Of a stretch of DNA of 21,389 bases, positions 16,383-21,389 are shown piece by piece. This stretch comes from an uncultured Paenibacillaceae bacterium. GTDB lineage: Bacteria; Bacillota; Bacilli; Aneurinibacillales; Aneurinibacillaceae. Below the pieces are notes generated by a model. The model was not told where the DNA came from. It was given only the letters and a program-made list of their open reading frames with translations, and did not search any database. Numbering within the stretch: the stretch's first letter is position 1; each line of letters starts with the position of its first letter. The stretch is taken from contig CALNBV010000179.1 in NCBI GenBank assembly GCA_937874515.1, positions 1 through 21,389 on the forward strand, read 5' to 3'. Made by a program: the position numbers and the translations under genes.

Positions 16383-16450
16383 CTAAATTCCTCCTCTGTT
16401 ATGATAACGGTTCCAAAAGGATTTATCTCCTTTTGTTACCTATTTAGAGA

Positions 16451-16467
16451 AGCAAGAATCATGCCAA
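16451..16467 (-). promoter_or_regulatory. Sigma-54 (-24/-12) promoter of the alcohol dehydrogenase
   Basis: On the minus strand TTGGCATGATTCTTGCT; -24 GG at 16465-16464 and -12 GC at 16453-16452. It differs from the apc promoter by one base (A for G at 16461) over the 17-bp core and shares the adjoining downstream TCT. Start expected near 16440, giving a leader of about 57 nt. Confidence 0.92.
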
Positions 16468-16528
16468 AAAATACAACAGCTAAATATAAGGATTTTTCTT
16501 TGATAGCAGTTAAAGATTGTTGCAATTT

Positions 16529-16556
16529 GCTACAGGTGTAGCGATACATGGCTACA
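16529..16556. promoter_or_regulatory. Candidate enhancer sites (GCTACA repeats) upstream of the dehydrogenase
   Basis: GCTACAGGTGTAGC (16529-16542) is a perfect 14-bp palindrome, and a direct GCTACA half-site follows at 16551-16556. The group sits about 65-90 bp upstream of the -24 element. The layout (inverted pair plus extra half-site) mirrors that at the apc promoter, but the sequence differs. Confidence 0.45.
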
Positions 16557-16559
16557 TGC

Positions 16560-16591
16560 AAAAAAAAGCCCCCCTGAAAAATTCAGTGGGG
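16560..16591 (-). terminator. Terminator of the sigma-54 activator gene
   Basis: On the minus strand CCCCACTGA / TCAGGGGGG pair with one mismatch around a TTTT loop, followed by eight T residues. It starts directly after the stop codon of the regulator gene. Confidence 0.9.
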
Positions 16592-18553
16592 TTAGATAGT
16601 AATACTATATTGTTTGATTTTACGATACATCGTGGCCCGAGAAATTCCCAACTTCTCAGCAGCACTTGTAATATTCCCACCCATCATTTTAATAGCTTTA
16701 ACAAGCTGATCTTTTTCAGATTCGGCAGTTAGATCCACATCATCTACGTTTTCCAAAATTTCAAATGGAAGATCATATGGATACAAAGTATCCCCTTCCA
16801 TATTAAAAAGGGATTGCTCTATGACATTTTTTAACTCTCTTATATTCCCTGGCCAAGAATATTTTGTTAAATATTGTAAGGTATCCATGTTTATTTGAAT
16901 ATGGTCTTTTCTAAATTGGGGACCTAGCTTTTGTATAAAATTCTGGACTAATAACGGAATATCGGAAGGCCTTTCCCGTAGTGATGGGAGTCTTAGTTGT
17001 ATTACCCTAAGACGAAACAGTAAATCTTCTCGAAATTCCCCTTTACGCACTGCTTCCATTAAATTTTTATGGGTAGCAGCAATCACTCTTACATCTACCG
17101 GAATAGGTTTATTTCCGCCAATTCTCGTTATAACTTTTTCTTCCAAAATGCGAAGCAAGTGAACCTGAACATTGAGGGGCATATCACCAATTTCATCAAG
17201 AAAAATTGTACCGCCTTGTGCCAGCTCAAATTTTCCAGGACTTCCTTTTGATTTAGCTCCTGTAAATGCCCCAGGCTCATAGCCGAATAATTCGCTTTCA
17301 ATTAATTCACGAGGGATTGCGCCACAATTAATCGCAACAAAAGGTTTGTTCCTTCGTTCACTTACATGATGAATGGCCTGGGCAAACAGTTCTTTCCCTG
17401 TCCCAGTCTCCCCAGAAAGAAAAAGAGTGGAATTTAATCTTGCTGCTTTGCGGGCTTGATTGACAATTTTTAAAAAGGTGGGGGAAGTTCCAATCATATG
17501 ATCAAAAGTGTACCGCAATGAACCTGGATCCTTTTGTTGAACCAAGGTACTTTTCATTAATCCAGGGGATAACTTGCTTTCACGGAATCGAATCACAATC
17601 CCTAACAGATTATAATCGATCCTAATAGGATAAATAGAACAAATGAATTTACCCTTGTCATCACCAAGGGAAATTTCTTTTTCTGTTATTTTTTCTTTGC
17701 CTTTTAATACTAGATTTACTAGTTTATCTAATTCATAAAGACTATCAATAGTTTGAATTTCCCTTTGCCGGAAATAGGACTCCGCTTTTCCATTCATTTT
17801 TACAATTTTCTTTCTTGTATTTACTATTACTATGCCATCATCCGCAGATCCCAATGCTGTTGCCAAAAAGGGGTTCACCTGTAATCCATCCTGATAGATG
17901 TTTTTCTCAATATATTTAGAAATGTGGTTTGCCGTTGAGATCGCTAATCCTAAGGTATGGGGATGAACATTTTTCCATTTTCCTGAAATATCTATTACAC
18001 CAAGAAGTTCATTTGTAAGCGGATCCAAAATTGGGGATGCGGCACAAAACCAATCATGCCATCCGTTGCAAAAATGTTCATTAAACAAAATTTGTACTGG
18101 TTTCTTTGTTTTAATGACTGTTCCAATCGCGTTTGTGCCACCTACTTCTTCACTCCATACTGCCCCAGGCATGAAATGTATCTTTTCCCCTTCTGTTAAA
18201 ACATTCGTATCACCATACATATCCAAAATAAGTCCGTTTCTATCGCTGATCGTAATAATCGTCTCGGACCCTTTTACTGTATCAGCTAGGTGTTTCATAT
18301 CTGGCCGTGCAAAGGAAAGCAATTTTTGATTTTTTTCATGCTTAGTTAGTAAATCTTCCTGTTTAACCATTTCCTGGATTTTTATTTGGAAAGGATCGAC
18401 ACCAAATTTTTTTGATCTTTGCCAAGAAATCAGGATATCGGGTCGTATTATTTCATTAGAATGCCCTGCTTCTACATAAGTCGACCATGCCTTTTGAATA
18501 GACGAAGTAAATTCAACATACTCATAACAAGACGAATTTGGGTTCCAAGTCAT
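16592..18553 (-). CDS. AcoR/AcxR-type sigma-54-dependent activator
   Basis: A 653-residue enhancer-binding protein. From the N terminus: GAF-type sensor region (about 85-215), PAS-like segment (about 235-330), AAA+ domain (about 354-575) with Walker A GETGTGKE (381-388), the sigma-54 contact loop GAFTGA (428-433) and Walker B TIFLDE (449-454), and a Fis-type helix-turn-helix GGNITSAAEKLGISRATMYRKIKQY at the end. I choose the ATG at 18553, preceded by GGGGGG, over the in-frame ATG at 18580, which has no ribosome site. No receiver domain is present, so it should sense a small molecule directly, like AcoR (acetoin) or AcxR (acetone/2-propanol). It lies next to the only two sigma-54 promoters seen here and is their likely activator. 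Confidence 0.93.
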   Translation of the reverse strand: MTWNPNSSCYEYVEFTSSIQKAWSTYVEAGHSNEIIRPDILISWQRSKKFGVDPFQIKIQEMVKQEDLLTKHEKNQKLLSFARPDMKHLADTVKGSETIITISDRNGLILDMYGDTNVLTEGEKIHFMPGAVWSEEVGGTNAIGTVIKTKKPVQILFNEHFCNGWHDWFCAASPILDPLTNELLGVIDISGKWKNVHPHTLGLAISTANHISKYIEKNIYQDGLQVNPFLATALGSADDGIVIVNTRKKIVKMNGKAESYFRQREIQTIDSLYELDKLVNLVLKGKEKITEKEISLGDDKGKFICSIYPIRIDYNLLGIVIRFRESKLSPGLMKSTLVQQKDPGSLRYTFDHMIGTSPTFLKIVNQARKAARLNSTLFLSGETGTGKELFAQAIHHVSERRNKPFVAINCGAIPRELIESELFGYEPGAFTGAKSKGSPGKFELAQGGTIFLDEIGDMPLNVQVHLLRILEEKVITRIGGNKPIPVDVRVIAATHKNLMEAVRKGEFREDLLFRLRVIQLRLPSLRERPSDIPLLVQNFIQKLGPQFRKDHIQINMDTLQYLTKYSWPGNIRELKNVIEQSLFNMEGDTLYPYDLPFEILENVDDVDLTAESEKDQLVKAIKMMGGNITSAAEKLGISRATMYRKIKQYSITI

Positions 18554-18581
18554 AATATCCCCCCAAGGGCTATTTTGCATA

Positions 18582-18654
18582 AAAATTCGAGAAAATTTTC
18601 GAATTTTCTGAATCTATAATTCTATCTTATATGCTAAAAGGGATACTATGTCAA
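18582..18654 (-). promoter_or_regulatory. Sigma-A promoter and downstream palindrome of the activator gene
   Basis: Minus-strand -35 TTGACA (18654-18649, perfect) and -10 TATAAG (18631-18626) with a 17-bp spacer; start near 18619. Just downstream lies the inverted repeat AAAATTCGA / TCGAATTTT (18582-18590/18599-18607) around a GAAAATTT centre, a plausible autoregulatory or repressor site. Confidence 0.75.
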
Positions 18655-18680
18655 GATGTTTATCTATGTGTTCTATTATT

Positions 18681-18716
18681 AAGCCTCTTCCCTTAGATAC
18701 TCTAAAGGAAAAGGCC
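18681..18716 (-). terminator. Terminator-like hairpin after the DUF2243 gene
   Basis: AAGCCTCTTCCCTTAGA pairs with TCTAAAGGAAAAGGCCT allowing mismatches and wobble. In the minus orientation the tail is only TTAATAAT, so it is a weak terminator. It separates the DUF2243 gene from the activator promoter. Confidence 0.6.
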
Positions 18717-18728
18717 TATGGATTGAGT

Positions 18729-19184
18729 TTATATACTATATCGACGAACAGTTTTTAAGCTACGATACAACGACCATCCAATGATTAGCATCAGTACTCC
18801 AATTCCATCAAAGGCAAGGTCATAGTAAAATTCATAAGGATCCCCTGGTCGTACATGATGGATTTCTAAAATATGATGATTAATAATCCCTTCAAAAAAG
18901 TTAAAAACCCCAGAACCGAGGAACAACCCGCTCCAAAAACGACGAACACTATAGGATTCAGACCAGGGATTGCTTCTCCATAAAACAGTTGCTCCCCAAA
19001 AAGTAATGAGAGTAACTCCTAAATGAAAAACCCCATCACTCACAATTTGGTTAAAACGGTCAGTATGCATATAAGTACTATGCCATTGTAGTATCTGGTG
19101 AAAGACAATCCCATCTAACATACCGATAATGCCAATGCCTAATAAAAATGAACCGAAAAGAGTTGTATGTCTACTGCTATGCAA
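18729..19184 (-). CDS. DUF2243 integral membrane protein
   Basis: A 151-residue protein with four predicted membrane segments, at about residues 9-27, 50-67, 82-102 and 122-142. The first carries the DUF2243 hallmark GIGIIGMLDGIVFHQILQWHS, and a similar glycine-histidine pattern (GVFNFFEGIINHHILEIHHVRP) recurs at about 92-113, indicating an internal repeat. The conserved His residues near the membrane suggest metal or haem binding, but no function has been established for the family. The start at 19184 has AAGGGT about 11 bases upstream, a long spacing. No functional link to the carboxylase genes is evident. Confidence 0.88.
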   Translation of the reverse strand: MHSSRHTTLFGSFLLGIGIIGMLDGIVFHQILQWHSTYMHTDRFNQIVSDGVFHLGVTLITFWGATVLWRSNPWSESYSVRRFWSGLFLGSGVFNFFEGIINHHILEIHHVRPGDPYEFYYDLAFDGIGVLMLIIGWSLYRSLKTVRRYSI

Positions 19185-19264
19185 CGTAATTACCCTTTCT
19201 TTATATATTCATATCTTTTATTGGCATTAGTCTAGTTTTTTAAACGTATTTGTTGCTTCAGCGG

Positions 19265-19462
19265 TTAGTCAATTATATTCTTCACTCTACCCACCTGACC
19301 ATCCTGCAGGCGAACCTTAATGCCATGGGGATGATTTGGTGAATTAGTGAGAATATCCTTCACAATGCCAGGGGTGGTTAATCCGGTTTTCTGATCTTTC
19401 TTTAGTACGATTTCCACTTTAAGGCCTGGATGAATATCTTTTCGGTTTTGTCCACTTTTCAT
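19265..19462 (-). CDS. ywbE: YwbE family protein
   Basis: A 65-residue basic protein with the YwbE consensus throughout: IHPGLKVEIVLKKDQKTGLTTPGIVKDILTNSPNHPHGIKVRLQDGQVGRVKNI. It looks like a single small beta-barrel (KOW/SH3-like) with the NSPNHPHGIKV motif in the middle. The family is widespread in bacteria and its biochemical role is unknown. ATG preceded by AAGGGGAAAAGGAAA. It appears monocistronic; no terminator is obvious in the 80 bp before the DUF2243 gene. Confidence 0.93.
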   Translation of the reverse strand: MKSGQNRKDIHPGLKVEIVLKKDQKTGLTTPGIVKDILTNSPNHPHGIKVRLQDGQVGRVKNIID

Positions 19463-19563
19463 TTTCCTTTTCCCCTTCCTATTACATAATTGATACTTGA
19501 AAAATAGGTGATAAACCCACGCTATCTCTAAATCCCTATCATATAATACTTAAAAAATAATAT

Positions 19564-19582
19564 CTCCCAAAAAAGGTGGGAG
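19564..19582 (+). other. Hairpin covering the metallophosphoesterase ribosome site
   Basis: CTCCCA (19564-19569) pairs with TGGGAG (19577-19582) around AAAAAAG, followed by CCTTTTTGG. It looks like a small terminator but no plus-strand gene lies just upstream, and its right arm contains the AGGTGGG ribosome site of the next gene. It could therefore mask translation initiation. Confidence 0.5.
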
Positions 19583-19587
19583 CCTTT

Positions 19588-20364
19588 TTGGTTGTACAAT
19601 TTTCTGTTCTCGGTGATAGCCACATAGGAGCTTCTGGCAGTGAAACAATTTATAGAAAAGTATTAAAACAGGCTGTGAGAAACTCCAAATTTATCATTCA
19701 TGGCGGAGATGCAATAGATAGTACCACTAATCCTGGTGAACAAGAAAAAATAAGACGATTTCAACTTTTTAAAACCATCACAAAGGAATATACAGGCACG
19801 TATTATTACAACATAGGAAATCATGACCTATTCCCTTACCAGGGTGCAAGTGACTTGTTTAGAGAGCATGTGGCCAACGACTTTGTCAGTGTAGTCAACC
19901 TTCCAGGCACCCAGGTTAAATTAGTCAGGCTTAATAATGCTAGAGGTAGGTTTAGTCTGCCATCACTTTCATTAGTAAGAATGCTACATCCCAGTGATTA
20001 TTACATTTTTGATTTTCATTGGCCCTTATATGGGGGAAATTTAGTGCAGAGTTTTACTAATTTCGATACAGATAAAATTCCACAGAGCCACGCAATGACC
20101 AGGGAAGCCACACAGGAATTTTTCAATGCTCTGAGATTGTCCACCTTACCCCGAAGCCACATTTTAGCAATCTTTACACATCACGCCCATAAGTTCGTTA
20201 AAAAAACATGTAATTTTCCCAACGGTTACTCGAATATAAAAAATTTTGTTTGCGGGTGTGCAGGCGCCCATGCCTGTCCTCGTCCTGGATACTATCAAGT
20301 TTTTATAACCCGAGCAGGTCAAAATTACGATTTGTTTGTTCAACACATACCCCTTACCCGCTAA
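19588..20364 (+). CDS. Calcineurin-like metallophosphoesterase
   Basis: A protein of 259 codons if read from the TTG at 19588, seven bases after AGGTGGG; a GTG at 19576 would add four residues but overlaps the ribosome site. All metal-binding motifs are present: GDSH, GGDA, GNHD, a FTHHAH pair and a final GAH (numbering from 19576: D14, H16, D45, N82, H83, D84). Four cysteines cluster near the C terminus (CNF, CGC, HAC). It should hydrolyse a phospho-mono- or diester with two metal ions; substrate unknown. Related proteins often have an N-terminal export signal, but here the first core strand begins at once, so the 5' end may have been lost or the protein is cytosolic. A TATAAT box lies at 19542-19547 without a clear -35. 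The gene is isolated, on the opposite strand to its neighbours. Confidence 0.8.
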   Translation: MVVQFSVLGDSHIGASGSETIYRKVLKQAVRNSKFIIHGGDAIDSTTNPGEQEKIRRFQLFKTITKEYTGTYYYNIGNHDLFPYQGASDLFREHVANDFVSVVNLPGTQVKLVRLNNARGRFSLPSLSLVRMLHPSDYYIFDFHWPLYGGNLVQSFTNFDTDKIPQSHAMTREATQEFFNALRLSTLPRSHILAIFTHHAHKFVKKTCNFPNGYSNIKNFVCGCAGAHACPRPGYYQVFITRAGQNYDLFVQHIPLTR

Positions 20365-20372
20365 ATAAGAAA

Positions 20373-20408
20373 AACCCTGCCTGGTTTTCAACCTATCCTG
20401 GCAGGGTT
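20373..20408. terminator. Bidirectional terminator
   Basis: Perfect 9-bp stem AACCCTGCC / GGCAGGGTT (20373-20381/20400-20408) with an 18-nt loop. On the plus strand it is followed by ACCTTTT, on the minus strand by a TTTTTCTTATTT tail, so it ends both the metallophosphoesterase and the 45-residue gene. Confidence 0.88.
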
Positions 20409-20456
20409 ACCTTTTGACTTCAGCTTCGAGATTTATAATCATCACATCCTATAGAA

Positions 20457-20594
20457 TCATTTAGAAGTATTACTAAATATATCTAATTGTTCGGTTGTTA
20501 GATCTCTTACAAACTGGTTAAAATTAATCGACTCCATCCCGTAATTTTCACAAGCTGTTTTATAACTTTCATAAGCATTCCGATACATATCCAT
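20457..20594 (-). CDS. 45-residue protein of unknown function
   Basis: Sequence MDMYRNAYESYKTACENYGM... to ...DIFSNTSK: acidic, aromatic-rich, probably two helices, soluble. The ATG at 20594 has GAGGTGA six bases upstream; a longer in-frame reading from 20684 would run through the promoter and is rejected. A good sigma-A promoter lies about 50-75 bp before the start, and a strong terminator follows. I do not recognise the family. Promoter, ribosome site and terminator together support a real small gene. Confidence 0.65.
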   Translation of the reverse strand: MDMYRNAYESYKTACENYGMESINFNQFVRDLTTEQLDIFSNTSK

Positions 20595-20640
20595 AATATT
20601 CACCTCAACTGTTCTATAACAAATTGTTTTTATTATCAAT

Positions 20641-20669
20641 AATATATAACAGATAAATTCTTTCGTCAA
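20641..20669 (-). promoter_or_regulatory. Sigma-A promoter of the 45-residue gene
   Basis: Minus-strand -35 TTGACG (20669-20664) and -10 TATATT (20646-20641), spacer 17 bp. The start would be near 20634, with a leader of about 40 nt. Confidence 0.75.
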
Positions 20670-20688
20670 TGTTTTTTTAAGCAACTGT

Positions 20689-21389
20689 TCAATTCATTGA
20701 ATGAAAACTAAGGGCTAATTTGGCCCCAATCCGTGCATTGTTTTTTACTAATTCTATGTTTGATTCTAAACTTTTTCCGCCGGTCAATTCTTTTACTTTT
20801 CCTAATAAAAAGGGTGTAACATCTTTCCCCTTGATGTCATTCTCATCTGCCTGCCTTAAAGCTGTCTCAATAACTGACCTAATCGTTTGTTCATCCATCT
20901 CATGTTCTTCAGAAATCGGATTGGCAATCACCGCGCCGCCTTTAAGATTTAAATCCCATTTTGTTTTTAAGGTAGCCGCAATGGTTTCCACATCATCTGC
21001 ACGGAAGTTAACGGGATAAGGACTTGTCCGCGTATAAAATGCTGGAAGTACATTGGTTTGATACCCAATCACCGGCACTCCCTTTGTTTCAAGATATTCC
21101 ATGGTTAATCCAAGATCTAAAATAGATTTAGCTCCGGCACAAATAACGGCTACATTTGTTTGGGCAAGTTCTTCTAAATCAGCGGAAATATCCATTGTTG
21201 TTTCCGCACCACGGTGAACTCCACCAATTCCTCCGGTAACAAAAATAGGAATTCCCGCTAACTCCGCACAAATCATTGTTGCAGCAACAGTGGTCGCCCC
21301 TTTTTTCTTTGTGGCGATTAAATAAGCCAGGTCACGGCGAGATGCTTTGGCCACATCCGAACTTTTTCCAAACATCTCCAGTTCCTCAT
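20689..21389 (-). CDS. psuG: Pseudouridine-5'-phosphate glycosidase, C-terminal part (cut by window edge)
   Basis: The frame stays open to the right edge of the window (residues EELEM precede the internal ATG at 21375), so about 232 C-terminal residues of a protein of roughly 300 are present. PsuG splits pseudouridine 5'-phosphate into uracil and ribose 5-phosphate. Seen: KASRRDLAYLIA, the GATTVAATMICAELAGIPIFVTGGIGGVHRGAETTMDISADL block, CAGAKSILDLGLTMEYLETKGVPVIGYQT with the lysine that in this family forms the Schiff base with ribose phosphate, and GGAVIANPI near the C terminus. In many bacteria psuG is next to a PfkB-type pseudouridine kinase, which may lie beyond the edge. Confidence 0.95.
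   Translation of the reverse strand, partial: EELEMFGKSSDVAKASRRDLAYLIATKKKGATTVAATMICAELAGIPIFVTGGIGGVHRGAETTMDISADLEELAQTNVAVICAGAKSILDLGLTMEYLETKGVPVIGYQTNVLPAFYTRTSPYPVNFRADDVETIAATLKTKWDLNLKGGAVIANPISEEHEMDEQTIRSVIETALRQADENDIKGKDVTPFLLGKVKELTGGKSLESNIELVKNNARIGAKLALSFHSMN

Noticed and set aside
18554..18580. Earlier start of the sigma-54 activator at 18580
   Set aside because: No Shine-Dalgarno precedes it; the start at 18553 has GGGGGG at good spacing.
20595..20684. Longer 75-residue reading of the 45-residue gene
   Set aside because: The extension covers the -10 region of a good promoter and lacks a ribosome site.

Overview
The window looks like a chromosomal segment of a spore-former-type, low-GC Gram-positive bacterium (Bacillaceae or a close relative). 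Supporting signs are AT-rich intergenic DNA, strong AGGAGG-type ribosome binding sites, TTG starts, a SAM-box-like leader, a YwbE homologue and a DUF2243 protein. Nearly everything is on the minus strand; only the first small gene and a metallophosphoesterase are on the plus strand.

Region 1 (1-560): a sigma-A promoter, a shortened S-box (SAM-I-like) leader and a small helical protein, closed by a perfect 19-bp bidirectional terminator.

Region 2 (561-4060): an IclR-type regulator, a luciferase-like flavin monooxygenase and an aromatic-acid-type MFS permease broken by a one-base frameshift. Near-identical GTAAAT-N3-ATTTAY palindromes sit upstream of both the monooxygenase and the permease and are the best candidates for the IclR operator.

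Region 3 (4118-15324), the main interest: a tightly packed operon, in transcription order apcA, apcB, apcC, apcD, apcE, an acyl-CoA ligase, an SCP-x-type thiolase, a DUF35 partner and a 21-codon ORF. Two HyuA-like ASKHA subunits, one HyuB-like subunit, a small zinc-binding subunit and an accessory fifth protein match the architecture of acetophenone carboxylase (Apc1-5), not the three-subunit acetone carboxylase. The inferred pathway is ketone + CO2 + ATP -> 3-oxo acid -> 3-oxoacyl-CoA -> acetyl-CoA plus a shortened acyl-CoA.

Region 4 (15342-18654): a zinc alcohol dehydrogenase and an AcoR/AcxR-type sigma-54 enhancer-binding protein. The apc operon and the dehydrogenase carry almost identical -24/-12 sigma-54 promoters (19 of 20 bases), each with inverted repeats about 70-120 bp upstream. 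This suggests one regulon: secondary alcohol -> ketone -> carboxylation -> thiolysis. The true substrate (acetophenone-like, acetone/butanone-like or other) cannot be read from the sequence.

Region 5 (18681-21389): unrelated housekeeping or orphan genes: DUF2243 membrane protein, YwbE, a metallophosphoesterase with an odd start, a 45-aa orphan and the C-terminal part of psuG, cut by the window edge. No tRNA, rRNA, CRISPR array or insertion sequence was seen, and no gene-free stretch exceeds 300 bases.
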